Source of the DNA: Adenanthera pavonina
Lineage: Eukaryota > Streptophyta > Magnoliopsida > Fabales > Fabaceae
Reading direction: 5' to 3'
DNA: 64,000 nucleotides
Assembly (NCBI GenBank): GCA_026686845.1
Contig: JAIVEN010000020.1
Coordinates: forward strand, 7,033,501-7,097,500
In this document: positions 44,774 through 59,700 of the stretch, piece after piece
Layout: every line of letters begins with the position of its first letter
How positions within the stretch are numbered: the stretch's first letter is position 1
Translations under genes and position numbers: made by a program
The notes under the pieces: model-generated
Database searches by the model: none
What the model was told of the DNA's origin: nothing
The model's input: the letters and a program-made list of their open reading frames with translations, nothing else

Positions 44774-47700
44774 ATGGACGATGAAGTTGTTCAGCGCGTC
44801 TTCCATGAAGGAGGCCGCTACTACTTCCAACAACAGCCTTCAACTTCCTCATCTTCCTCTTCCATCCTTCAATCTCTCCCTCTCCATGTGGTATGCATTC
44901 TCTAAATTCAAAACAATTTTTCTTCGCTTTTCCATCTCCCACTCTCGACCGCCGAAATTATCGACTCTCGCAGATTGGATAAATGAAATTTAGTGTGTAT
45001 ACGTTGAAATTTATTTATGTATCTTAAATTTTAGAACTTGCATGTTAAATTGGTGTCGAATTATACGGTAATAGTTGTAAGAATTTGGATACCATCATCA
45101 AATGTGTCTTCAATTCAACGTATTTTTTGATAATTCCATTTGTTCAGAGTTTCATCTCTCTTCTTTTTTGTTTTGGCTGATCGTTTGCTTCATCAGCTGC
45201 GTGGATAACGGAATTTATCATTTGCAATTTCGCATAATCAGTTAGAAACATCAATGTTCGCATTTTCCTGTCTGGGTGCTGATTCCTAGTTATACGCAAG
45301 AGAGACAGAGAGAGATTGAGAGCCGCTAACTATGATAGTTTCAGTTTTTTCTGTTATTGGTATTCATGTATTTTAAACTTTAATTGCCAAGTTCTTATGA
45401 TCCTAGAAATCTATGGAATGCATCACTAAAGTTTTGATAAAAATGTTGCAGTCTTTTGATCATGGCTATTATTTGTTAGTAAAATCTATCCAAGAACTTC
45501 GAGAGAAAAAAGGGGGTCTTGTTACAGTTGGCATTGGGGGTCCTAGTGGTTCTGGTAAAACAAGGTAGTAATCTAAGTAAGTTTTTGCTTCTTGTTAGTT
45601 GTTAATTTATTATTTTAAGTTAAGCATGAATTTTGTTTCATGGTTCCCGTAGCTTAGCAGAGAAGGTGGCATCTGTTATTGGTTGTACTGTTATATCAAT
45701 GGAGAATTATCGCAATGGAGTTGATGAAGCGAATGATTTGGGTTCTATAGACTTTGATGCCTTGGTCAAGAATCTTGAGGTTTGCATTTGAGTCCCTTTT
45801 TAAACAGTATGTAAAAAATGTTGGTTTTAGCCTTTTCACAATTCCTGTGGTTTACTAAGTCCTCTGGTTTTATACTTTTCTTTTTGTCCTTCTCAAACTT
45901 AATTTTTTAAATTATCAAAATATCGTCTTCCAGAGTTCTGACTAGTACTACTAAACAATAAAGAAAATGGGGGAAGGGGAGAAAGAAAGAAAGACAAAGA
46001 ATAAGGATAGTGCTGAAATCACACGAGTTATTGCCTGCTTCAGTTCTTTTTTAGGTGAAGCTTCCAGATTATGTATCAATCTAATATTTACTTTTTGGAA
46101 CTAACTTATGGTTTTAACAAGAAAAAAAATTAGCCTTACGTCTAGTTTTGCTTAAGGTTATACGCACAGACACATATGAATATTAAATTTGTTAACATTC
46201 ATTGTATGTTGCTGTCAGGATTTGACAAAAGGTAATGATACACTGATTCCTGTGTTTGACTATCAACAAAAGAAACATGTTGGATATAAAGCAATAAAGA
46301 GTGCTTCATCAGGGGTGGTAGGCCAGACTAATAATGGTTTTGATTTTTGTGGGCAATCCTCAATTTTGCTGGGTTCATTTGTTTTTTTTGCTTATGGCTT
46401 CAGGTAGTAGTTGATGGTACATATGCTCTGCATGCGAAACTGCGGTCTTTGCTAGATATTCGAGTTGCTGTGGTACATGCTCCTTTCTTTCTTTTTTTCT
46501 TTTCTTTATTAATTTTATAAGTTATGGTCAAATTGTTATTTATTGTCTTTATAAACCTTTACTTAGATAGTTGCTTATAAGATTTTCAATATTATGATTA
46601 ATTTATATTTTCAACAAATCAGGTTGGTGGTGTTCATTTTAGCTTGCTTTCTAAAGTTCGCTATGATATTGGAGATTCTTGTTCACTGGATTACCTTATT
46701 GACAGTATTTTCCCATTGTTTCGGAAGCACATTGAACCAGATCTTCATCATGCACAGGTTGGTCTCTTTTCTTGTTCTCACCTCCAAATTTCAATTCTAA
46801 TTCTTTTTGTTCCCCCTTTTATGGCAGATCAGAATTAATAACAGCTTTGTCTCATCATTTAGAGAAGCTATCTACAAGGTGAAATGCAGGAGTGAGGTGT
46901 GTCTATCATCCGTAAATCACTACCATTATTTCGCTCTTATTTTATGTCGATGTATTTCTATAATTATTTTTCATTGAGCAAACAAGCATACTTTATTGGT
47001 TTTCCTTTCCCTTTTGTACTTGGTTGTGTATCTTTTCTTCCTTGGTCTACTCGAGGCCAATTGACTTCTTGGATTTCACATCAGCTGTTGTTTTTGCTGC
47101 CCTATTTATTGAGATCCCTTTTTGTGCAGCATGTAGGTGTGTTTTTGTGGTCTGACTCCAGCTGAACCATATGATGTCTTATCCTGTTTTTCTTTCATTC
47201 TGTATAGATTTTCCTTTGGCAGAGTTTGTATTTTCAGAACAAATTATGTAACCTGTGTTGAAAGTTTAATTTATATTGCAGAAGGGATGAATATAGTAGA
47301 ACACTACAGAATATAATACTCACTGGTACATGCACCTACGGAAAGTAGGCCAGCCATTTATATAGAACTCTAACAAATTGCTGGCTTTGATTTTTATGGG
47401 TTGTTATTTTGCTACATTAACTCACTTTAGATTTCTCATTCCAAGTTAGCAATCTGTTAGGTTTGGTGTTAATTTTTGGTTGAAGATTGAATGGAAGGGC
47501 AACATCTAAAGTATTTTAATGATTGAAGGACTAGATTGAAAATGTAACTATTTGTGAGAGGCCGAAATATGATTTTCCTCTGAAATTGGAAATGCACATG
47601 CTCTGCTGTGCAGCAAGTTCAAAAAAATAAGAAAAAAGTAAAGCAAAATGGAAAGAGAGATGGGTCCCCCCTTTTCTCCCCCCCCCCCCCCCCCGAGGGG

Positions 47701-50700
47701 GACAGCAAATGGTGCAGTGGCCCCTGGCACAGTAGAGAATCCAGACCCCTATATTGCAGGGACCAAAATATGGTTTTCCTCTCTTTTGTATCTCTCTTGT
47801 CATTTGGGATTAGATCTAGTGTTTCAGATGTCAGTTTTCATTGGTTTAGTTGCTTCTTTCTTCTGTCATAGGTGGTTGATAGTGGCCTTTTTGTATCTTT
47901 TGTAAACATATTATTTTTGTTTTGGCCACTTGTTAATGCTATCTAAAGCATTTATTGATCGTTATAGCTTGTAGACATTTGCCATAGGACCTTTGCTATG
48001 CTACGGGTGTTGTGTACTTAGAGGCAGAAGGCGTAGGCACTATAAAACACCCGAGGCATTGGAAACTGGAAAGGCATGCGTCCAAGTGAAGTGAGGTGCA
48101 ACAATAAAAAGTAGATGATATGCAAAATATAATATAAACTTTGCTATTATTAACTTATATAATTTCTTAAATATAAACTTTTCTATCTTGCATTAAAATT
48201 TATAACAATTAACTATGTTAAATCTTAATTCTTAAGGTGGTGAAAGAAACAAACGTACAAGTACAAACTAAAGCTGTGGCAATGTGGTGGCATAACAAGC
48301 AAACTCCACAATAGCAAAAACAAAGCATAGCAAAGCCAAAACATGCAAAAGGGATTCTTCTTTGTTCTTCCAGGCACCAAAAGGTACATGCCTCTCACGT
48401 GAAAAAGGCACCCAAGGTGTGTGCCTTTTGGTGCTTGATTGAACTCATCGCCTCCCAGTGATACGAGGCAATGGGCCTATTTTGGACCTCGCCTCGCCTT
48501 TGAAAACACTTTGTGTAGCAACTCTTGTGTAGCATAATATCATGATTGTTACATGCAACATAAGCATACTCTTTATCGCGCTCACTATTTGTACTACATA
48601 GAAAGCAGGGAGGCATTCAACTGCACAGCCTTTTAATTTGTCCAAGTGTTAAGATTAGCACTCTAATATAGAATTTCAAGCTACTAACTAAGTTTTATTT
48701 TTTGTGATAGTCTCCTGATGGACATTTGGGTTCTGCCTTTCAACAAGATGAAGCCCAAACAGAGAAGTGAGTGGCTGCTAGTTTACCCCATCTTTAACTA
48801 TTTTTCATGACAATTAATATCTAGAATGTAAAATATCTTCATCAGAAACTGTTCATTTTAATTGAGATGTGCATGGCTGTTAGTTAATACACACACAGAT
48901 TATTTTCTATAAACTATTTAATATTTGGAATTCAAAAAATCTGTTCTAAAAACTTGTGTTTCCAGTTTTATAGAGATGTACCTTAGACCTCCCTCGGCTA
49001 GTGAAGAAGCAAGGATTAATGATTGGATCAAGGTACGGCAATCTGGAATTAGATATTATCTATCACTTGGTGACCAAAGGATTGTTGACAAAAATTTCAT
49101 TATCAGACCGAAGGCTGAGTTTGAGGTGTGAATTTGTTCTAAGTCTTCTTCATTTCATTATATTCTTGTTTTCTCCTTTTATGGTAACATTATATCAAAC
49201 AGCATGAGGTAGGATGTAACTCATGTTTTCAGAATTTAGTTAAAGGATATATCACCAAAGGACTAAGAAAAATTGCAAAGAGGCTGTAAAGTTTAACCAA
49301 TATATTGCAACAAAGAGTTCATCATCTTATACTTTAGTATTATAAAATCACTGGATGTTTGTATATATTTTTCACTTCCATGTTGCCCTTAGGACATGCC
49401 TAATCCTTCAAAGGTTGTGTTCCTCACTAAGAAGCTACGAGAAAAAATAGTTTATATCTGTTTCCTGTTCTATAAAATATGTTTAAAGGTAAATATTGGG
49501 GTATATCTAAAGCTGCATTTTTTGTATAAAAAGGATGCATTTTTTGTGAAAAGAAAAAAAAATAAAGTAGCTTTAATAGAAATATAAATTCTCCCTCTCA
49601 ACCCTTATTGGCAACATATAATAAGCAGCAACCACCTTCTAATCATCTTCCTTCTGTCATCATAATTCTGACGTGAGATGTATCACAGCTTATGGTGTAA
49701 CCAAGAAAAACTTATTGTGAAAACAAACAAGTAATTAAACTGCCAGTGTCAACTAACCAATGAGGTTAAAGTGGTCTCTTGTTGCCTCTGCTTCATACTG
49801 TCACAACCCTCAATCCAAGGTATTGTTAGCAGCACATCATCTTATGCTACGATTTTTCTTTCCCATAAGTCTAAACTAAAACCAAGCTTGTATGCAGTAG
49901 AAGAAACAACTATACTGATTGTGCATAACACCAGCATAGGACATGAAACTGTGAACTTAATATGCCATATATGTAAGTTCATCAAAGACTTGGTCTAAGT
50001 AAGGAAAACTATACCACTTGTTCTACTTGAGCTAGCATATTTCACAAAAACATCATTAGTGTAGTCACGTATACATACAATCTATCTTAGACTCATACTC
50101 AAATCAAGAGAGTACAGAAAGTTGGAGGATAAGAAATCCTCAATCAAAGAATAAGAAGACAATCTGGAAACAAAACTACCCAAGTCATAAAGACAACTAA
50201 TCAATGGAGGAGAGCTGTCCAATTTCATTACATGTAGGAAATAAGAATCCTTTAAATAGATTTTATGCAGAGCGCCAAATCCCATACCAAATTTGAAGGC
50301 AAAGAGACACCCATGAAGTTGTGGGTATTCCTCTCTAACCAATTAGACCACCAGATTCCATAAATGGCATTACCACTAATGGATATTTGCTATTTCACTC
50401 ACAAATGCAGGCAAGCTATGATGATGGTGGAGAGAATTTGTCCCTTTATACTGTACTAGTTCCCATTGACTGGACCTGTACTTGCTTTAGAGAATTAGGT
50501 TTGCTCTGCTCCAGTTGATTGGACATTCCCAAAGCATTCCTGAAGTCATCCTTTAATGGAAACATTTTTTCAGGGCAAAGGGCTTCTTTTCAAATGTGTG
50601 CTTTAGGAGGGTTTTGTTTGTATCAAAATCAGAAAGATTTGTTCACATCGTAGCCTACAATTTTAAGCTAAAATAAAAATTATCTCTGGTTTTTTGGCAA

Positions 50701-53700
50701 CTGCCACTTTTTTCCTTTTTCCTCTCTAATATGTCTTTTTATCTATCACAGAAACTTAAATCACCCATTGCGGAACAATTAATCTTTATGTCCATTGTTG
50801 ACAGAGAATGAATGATCATCTGATGTTTGTGAAAATATTGTAATTCTAGAAACTCAAGATTTTTGCTCCTGCTCTGAATTTAAAAGTATTAGCTTTATGT
50901 TGTTGAAACAGGTTGGGCGAATGACATTGGGGGGGCTGCTGGCTCTGGGTTACTCTGTCGTTGTTAGCTACAAACGTGCATCTATAACAGTCAGTAACGG
51001 CAATGTTTCTATATCTTTTGAAACCATTGATGCTCTTGGGGAGACATACATGGTGCTGAGAGGAACAAATAGGAAAGTATGAATTCTTTTCTTGCTTCTC
51101 TTGATTATGTTTCCTTTCAGAATGAACCTTCTTAAGAACATCAAGTTCTGACTTTTCAGTGATTTTACTTCTTGTTTTGTGTTAATTTAGTGAGTAAGAT
51201 TATGCTTATATTGTACTCATATCTAGCTGTTTATTTTAATATATGAAAACTTTTAGTTCTGCACTTTTTCTTTGAAAAATGCAATTAATAACTCTAAGAT
51301 TCATGAAGTCCATGACTCTGCCATGTTTTCTATGCAACGGAAAAGGAGAAAAGAATAAGAAAAACATGTGTTATGGGAAAAAGAATGTGTGTTCGTGCGT
51401 AATTGACACTCTGTGAGATTAGACACTCTTAAACCTCTTGATATTTATCTGGATGAGGTTATTTACAATAATAGAACTATTGAATTAGAAATGCTAGCAT
51501 GTTGATTTTGCTTGCCACATTATAAAAAAATTAGATAAACGTAATTACAAAATCAAGTAGTTAATAGAATATTGATATTTAAAATTTATAGTATGTTAAT
51601 TATATGATATATTGATGGCGTACTGAAAAATGTTGGATTAACATTCAATTTTATGAGTTTGATATTCATCATTACAAGTTTTGATCCAAGTATGGGTTTT
51701 GTGAGAAACTTATGATATAGAAAATTATTCAATGATGTGAGACTTATTTTAATTGATATTAGTGTCAATAGATCCCTCCTTATATATACATGTGTGTCAA
51801 GGACCATTTCAACTCAGAAGCTTAAATCGTTAAGTGAAGATCTAATCTCTAATATACTTCTTAAACAGGTCCTTTTGCTTGACGTTTGGACAAATCACAA
51901 GTCCATGATACCTTGTGCTGAAACTTAATTTTAATTAAGACAATGGGGATGGCAAGGATCAAATTCTTAATCACTTGGTCATAGAGGCTTCACAATACGC
52001 ACACAAATACAGTGACATTATTTTAATTAAAATTTATCCTCTGATTGTGTACATTTTGTTTTCAGCACTCTCTTTTCCTTGGCTGTTCTAGGTTATATAA
52101 CAAATAGGTTTTTAACTTGTAATTGCATAATATTAATCTTGCCCATAAACTATGATCTTTAATCTGAGTATCACCAGTTCAAAGTAAATTTCTTTTTTGG
52201 TAAGATTTATCTAGTGTTTGATACTACTGACTCAACTAGAGTTAGACACTAAATTGGGGGTAAATCTCTTTTAGCAAGGTTTTTCCCCCATTCAAAAGGC
52301 TCCCAACATAGGTAAAAATTAAATTTCATTTATGAGGATTTGATCCAAAATTTCTATTATTTTGGTTATTTTCACTGGAACACAAACATGCTTGGCTGGC
52401 AGAGTCTGAATTTATTCTCCTTCCATTGTATATTATATATAATTATTGATTGGTGGTTGTTTTCATATTGTGTGCAAGCACCTGGGTGATTATGCTTCTT
52501 TTATTTTGACCATATTTTAACTTACTGATCAGAAAGAAGGGAATTTTTTTCCCTGCAGACTGTTGGAACAGAAGCATTAAAGATGGGTGTAAGTGGCCCT
52601 TGGATCACTAAATCGTATCTGGAAATGATTCTTGAGAGAAAAGGTAGTGCTCTTTTTTTTTTTAAAATTAAAAAAGTCTATTCATGTTTATGATCAGCTA
52701 TTTTTCTTGTATTTCTTTTTATGTGTTAGGGATCACTCTTTATTTGTTGTGAGAGCAAAGTTTGGTCTGCTGTTGCTCTTACTCTTGTTTAACATCAATT
52801 TATGTAGCAGTTATGTCTCCTTAATTTGACATGCAGGTGTACCGCGTCTTAGTACACCGCCACTTGTGTCTAATATGCCTATGTCTGGTAATCAAGAAAG
52901 AGCCATTGTTGCGCCAAAGCCAATCCGAGTTACTCCTGACCTTGTTACTGGACTTGAGGATTTATCTCAGCCATGGACTCGGTCCCCCAGAAAGTCTAAA
53001 ATGGAACCTGTCATAGCAACTTGGCATTTCATCTCCTCAGATTCTTCTCGGACTGACAGCTCAGTACTAGGTATTTTTCCTTAAATTGGTGAATATATCC
53101 TAAATTTTCCCTTTTATTTTGCTGAATAAAGTGCTGCACATCTACTTAAGAAGACCTTTTATACTGAGACTTCTCTCATGAAGCAACCACAGATCCTTCA
53201 TCTTTCCAGGATACCATGAGGCTTGCTCCAATGCCTGATTCATATGACTTGGATAGGGGATTGCTTTTGGCTGTTCAAGCAATACAAGTAAGGAATAGAA
53301 GAAGATGAGCTTGAGAATTGTTTCCGAGCATCACATTTTGAAGATTAGTGTTCCATAAAGAATTCAAATTTATGAGTTTGATTGAATCATTCTCCCTAAT
53401 TATCATTATTTCAGGCTTTGTTGGAGAAGAAAGGTGTTCCGGTCATAGTTGGAATTGGTAATATAAGATGTTTTCTGATTACTACTGCCTGTGTGTGCAT
53501 ACCTAAGCTGCCCTCACCCACTTATGCACTATCGTCTGGATGCGTCACTATATTTTTTTTCACGTTGCAGGGTTTGGATAGTGGATGAGGTGTATTTATG
53601 GTAGTTCCATATACATGATGAACCTTTATCTTATTCTTTTATAGTATTGAATTATGATTCAGGGACATGTTTCATTTTCCATTCCCAAATTATATGTGCA

Positions 53701-56700
53701 ACTAGGTGTCTTTTAGGAATTAAAGCTAACAACAATTAAAGAACATTGAGTCCATGGAAAAATGTGGCTAAGGAGGAGACATGTCAAAATGAACAGGTCA
53801 TATCATTAAGTCTTTTAAACCTTTTTGCTGAAGTCATACAATTTTTCGTTTTTTCTATAAAATCAATAGTTAGCAAACGAACAGTCTAAGGCCAGTTTAG
53901 GTTTTTGAGAAACTGGGTGAGTACTAGAGATTCTGACTTGAAACTTTCGCGATTTGTAGCAGTAGATGCCTTATATCTAATCTAGGTTGAAAGTTACCAA
54001 TGGTTTATATTTAAGCACCAGTGGTGAAAGTTGATATAGACTTGATGTTGAAAAGGTTCAAATGTGAAGAAAGATGATCATTTTCTTAATTGTTTTATAG
54101 AAATGATATTTTTAGTATTAAAGGCATGACATTTCATGCTTGAGAACTGTTCTATGTTGTATACTTGTTTCTTATTCATTCTCTTCCACTTTTGATGCAG
54201 AAACTAGATACAATCTCTGTGCGGCTTGGGTTTTCAAAGTAGTTTATGCTGAAATTCTTTCCACTTGTCAATATCCTTACAGTTCAAGAGTGTTCAATGA
54301 ATAATGAAAAGATATAAACAGAATTTTTGTTTTCCATCTTCATTTGTATGCAAGCATTGACATTGGTATTTATTAACTGTATTTGTGCGTAAAAAAATGT
54401 TAAACTGTATCCATTGTGTTATTGTCCTTTTTTTTTTGGCACATTGTTTTTCAACTCGAAAAAGTATACATAATATTTTGAATAATAAATGATTAACTTG
54501 TATCCTCACATAAACATATGTGCACAGGAATGTGCATGCTCTGTAATTTTCTTTATTTTCTTTTTTTCTTATTAGTTTCTGAATTGATAATAGTTGTGAG
54601 ATCAATCTGTCTTCATAGTGAAGAACACAATTGCTGTAGTTCAGCAAAAGATTAATCTAGGCTGTTGTTCATGCTGCTATTGCTGCAGGAGGTCCAAGTG
54701 GGTCTGGAAAGACTAGTTTGGCCCATAAAATGGCAAATATCATTGGTTGTGAAGTAGTTTCTCTGGAAAGCTATTATAAACGAGTGAAGGATTTTAAATA
54801 TGATAACTTCAGCTCACTTGATCTGGCTTTGCTATCAAAGGTAAGGGCGTGAGATTTATTATTTAGTTTATTAAGCCACTCGATATTTTTTATGGCCCAT
54901 GAATGTTGTACCTTCATATCTATATTTGCTGAACTCTATAAGCCCATGACTCTTCCCTGTGTTGGTTCATCTTCATTTTAAAAGTAGACATTCCTAATCG
55001 TTTCTGGGATCCTAAAGGTGTGATTGGTTAAGGATTTTTTAGTGCATTGCGTACATTACCATGTGAAACTCTGTTTTCACTGTCAAACCTCTTTTGGTTC
55101 TTATGAAAATCCCCTGCATAACTATATGGAGTGAAGTTGTGCCGGTCATTAGGAAGCATTGCCTAGAAAATGCTGATCTTTGTGGTATGGGAGGTCCTTA
55201 TTAGACATTTAACAACAGTGTGTTTGCTATTTTTGTTTTTCAAAACTCAAACAATTGATTTTGTGTGGTTAGTCGGTATTATGTATATCAATGTATTCCT
55301 TTTTGACTGAGTTGATCGTATTTAATCCCTTCTTATTGTTTTAGCTTCAGATTTTTTGGATGAAATGTATAACACCCTAAGACTAAAGACCCAAAATCGC
55401 ACCGAAAAGAAGACAAAACAGCACCAATGACCGAAACAGGACATCGTTGCAACCTGCTACAATGCTGTCGCGGCACAGAAGCTCTCGAGTTGAAAAGGAA
55501 TAGAAATAGCAAAGTGTGGCGCCGTGGCCTTGACATTGGCGCCACGACGCCAGATACTGAAACAAAATCAGTAATTTGCTGATTTTTCCGACAAACTTCC
55601 GATATGCATAACTTCGCACTCGGATCTCCGATTGACCTGATTCCATGTCCTACAGGTCACTCTACTCCTAATTTTACTATGGACACCAACCATATTTCAA
55701 AATACCTCTGCATGGAGATTTCAAACACCGAAAACCGTTTTGGTCACTTTTTGATCAAAACCAAGAACTCAATAACCGCAAATGCCACCAATGACCAATT
55801 AGTAGCCCAGGACCCTTTCCATAGGTCACACTTGACTTAATAAACTTGTCCAAGAAGGTTTTATCTCGAAGAAACCACTTCTCTGAGTTGACTCTGTTGA
55901 ACCCCAGAACAACACAATGGGCTATATGCCCAAAATACATATACACAAGGCCCAAAACCATATTGGGTTTACAATGAGGCCTACCAAGCCTGACATACAT
56001 ATTCAAACATGCCCTAGCACATATTGACCCATACCAGGGTCCAGAATCATATCACATCACATAACCACAACATATACTAGCATTCAGCCATATCCACAAC
56101 ACTCCTTAACATTCTACCAATTATACAATATCACATATGGCACACATAATCCCAGGATACAAGCTACAGACAAAACATCCAACATTAAATTACTTGGCAC
56201 AATTCGTTACATAAACTAATAGCATAAGCTACCAGCCACTCTGATATTCCCGTGACAGAGAGAGCTAGGATTCCTTAATCTTCTCCGGACTAGTGCTAAA
56301 GTCTTCACCTGAAATATTAACTACAGAGAGGTGTGAGACAAAGTCTCAATAACCGGGAAAACACACAACATACAACATATATTCGATATAATCAAATGCA
56401 TGCATATGATATGATGCAATGAAAGTTCCCTTTCGTACACGGTTAAAACCACGGGGTAGTACTACCACAAGGTATACCCATTAGGTGATTCTCTTCCAAC
56501 AACTGATGAAGACTGATTCCAAGATATTACCAAGCTCACCGCACACTAATATAACCCGGTCAAAGACCACACTAATGATTGGATCGTGGTTCTCTTTCCC
56601 CTAGACCACCCAAAATTATGGTGATTTAGGGAAGGTACATCTCCAATCCACTGCCACATGTCTCTCCTGGTCATAGGAGAGGATTTAGTGGCACGGATAT

Positions 56701-59700
56701 ACAATCATTCATCTCACCACTGGGCCACTAGTGGTTTGGTATACCACATGGTATCATCATATCTTATGTCATCATCACCCAATCAATCATTCTCAATATG
56801 CATAATGTGGTGATAATGCTCAATGCCATGCTAACATGTCTATGCCATACACGATTGTCATCATTCTCATAATCATTACTGTTATCATGCTAGCATGCTA
56901 TCATATGGGGATGCTAAAGAATCATAGATATACAACAATAACATACTTTCTCATTTTTTACATACAAGCATCAAGTATAGAGCTTACCATACCTTCGCTA
57001 GTTGTGCACATACCATGATATGAAAAGAACAAACACACAAGTGATATCATGATATGAAAAGGAATATACATACATACATACATAAATACATATATATATA
57101 TATAAAACAATAAATCAACACATATACAACATATACTCTAGTTACCTTGAATTGCCAACACAACACACACAGAAATTTGGCAAGCCTTTGGAACACCAAT
57201 CACGACTCGAACACTTCCAATCAATGGATAGAACACTACAATGTCATAATACCTCCAATTAACATAATACACACATAATCTACAACTCATAATTCAACCA
57301 TTCAAACTTGACCCATTGTTCTAATAGTATAATTGCACATTAATGAGCCCAAATATATAACCAACCCATGAACAAACACTTAAAACTTCGAATTTCATGC
57401 TAAACCTTAGGATCCCAAGTTAGAGATTAGAGTAAATACCACATAACCATCCAAAAACTTACACCCAAGCCTATGGGACACCAAACAATACTCCAATAAT
57501 CCATTAGCAACCATTTTAATCAGTGGAAATTCAACCAAATAGGAACCCTCATGCATACCAGCGAATTTCATCCCAAAACCATAGAGAAAAGGGAGAAGCA
57601 AGGATGTAAGTTCGCATACCAACTAAGAATCAAGCTCCCAAAGTCCAAAAATTGCTACCCAAGGTCGGATTCTCCAAGCCCTAGCAGAGCTCCCTTCATT
57701 CTTCTCTAAATTCTTCTCTTTCGCCCGACTGAATCGCATTTAATTTAAAGAAATTCTGCGACTTGCGCCGCGGCAGATAATAAGCTCACCGCAACGTGAG
57801 ACCCTTTTGTTCGAAAAAAGATTAAAATCCTTTGCTTTCTCGCCGCGGTGACGCTACCCTTCGCCACAACGTGGAGGCTTTTTGTCTCATTTTCTTGAAT
57901 TCTTCTCCCATGTTATCCTTTCTCCAGTCCTGGCTTCTTTGACACTGCACAATTCAAAGTGTACACTTCTCATTACCTCACTGCTAAGTCCAGGACAATA
58001 CTTTGAGGGTCATTATAAAATGCTGCTGCTATTGTTTTTTGATGTCTCTTGAAACAAATAGAGTAGTCATTACTTTGCATGGTGGTAATGATGTTTCATT
58101 ACTTTGCTTGAGGCTTCTTGTTTTATCCAAAGAGATGGTTTTTTATAGAGCCCAGTGGTATCGCATGATCCATGTAGCCGACCTCACTTAGTGGGATAAG
58201 GTTAATGTTGTTGTTATTGTTGCTTGAGGCTTCTTGTTACTCAAATGTTGTTACAGTTATTACTTTTAGCTTTGAATTGTGAAATAGTCTGCAGATGGTG
58301 AGCTAAAATTTGAAGTTTGCAGCTGTATAACTTATCAATGCTTTTCTGTAATTTAACTCAAGGTTCTGTTAGCAACATATCATTCTTATTGTTGAGTTCC
58401 TTTCAGAATATTGATGACATAAGGAATGTTCGTAGAACAAAAGTGCCTACATTTGACTTGGAAAGTGGTGCTCGGAGTGGCTTCAAGGAACTTGAAGTTT
58501 CTGAAGATTGTGGAGTGGTCAGTCACAAAACTTTATATTTGTTGTCTGCATTACAGTCTTTGCTTGTAATCTATGAAGTAAATAGGGACAGGGAGTGTCC
58601 CATATGCATAAAAACCTGTTGAGAAGGTATAAGTGTCAATGTGAGAGTGTCCAATATGCACCGAACACATACAGAACTTCTTTCTTAAAGCAACCTGAAA
58701 CTGGTTAATTCAATGTTGTATCAGTCCTGTATTGAATTTTGTTGATACACACATACACGCCTGTGCCCCTACCGTTATACATATGGAAGTGGATTCTGAA
58801 TGGAGTCCTGTTCTAGATGTGAACACCGAAATGGGCAATTGCCCTTGGTCTGGTTTAGGGAGCCAGTGACGGCATTGATCATTATGCATTTAAAAGTTTG
58901 TTTATACTCCTTAGTAATTGCTTTTTATTTCTGGTTTCTTTATAACTCAAGGACATCAGAAAAATGAAGCATATATGCATAAGACCCTGACTTGAATATC
59001 TGATTTATTCTTGTCCATATGTTCTGCAGAGTCCTGATATAGTTTCTGGTTGTTATGCTAGTATATCTTTACCATTTATTCTTGTGGGTCCCTCACAGTT
59101 TTGTTGGTTTTGACCAGATTATATTTGAAGGGGTTTATGCTTTGCATCCTGATATTCGAAAATCTCTTGACTTGTGGATTGCTGTTGTAAGAATGAGTTT
59201 CCTTCTACCTCTGAGGGCTCTGTCCTCTTTTTAAAATTCTAATTCAGTTTGGTCAGGTTGAGGAAGCCCAAGGAGTAACTTCCTTTTTATTTGTTTGTTT
59301 GAAACAGGTAGGAGGTGTTCATTCACATTTGATATCTCGAGTTCAAAGGGATAAGAGTAGAGTGGGATGTTTTATATCCCAAAATGAGATTATGACAACA
59401 GTGTTTCCTATGTTCCAGCTACACATTGAGCCACATCTTGTTCATGCGCATGTTAGTGGATAGCATGCTTCCTGTTTATTATTTCTTTAGGATATTAAAT
59501 GTTGATAATTTTTGCTGATGTTCATTATTCCTTGATTTACTCTTTTGATCCCTCCTTCCATCCTGATCCCTTTTGTTGTTATATTGTCTTCAACCGTTTA
59601 GATGATGGAAGTTCATTTCACTTCTCATAGAACTGATGGATTGTCTATATATAGATAGTGAAAGAAGGTAAAAAAAGAGAAGAAAAGTACAGTGGAGCAC

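Larger units (their letters stand above)
46897..48710. other. Intron 7 of the kinase/CYTH gene
   Basis: 1.8-kb intron. It holds a 17-C tract and a possible MITE, both listed separately. No other gene recognised. Confidence 0.7.

Noticed and set aside
47531..47905. Gly- or Pro-rich frames around the C17 tract
   Set aside because: The composition comes from the homopolymer inside an intron.
50082..50342. 86-aa minus-strand frame in intron 9
   Set aside because: Considered as a retrotransposon relic but no conserved motif was found.
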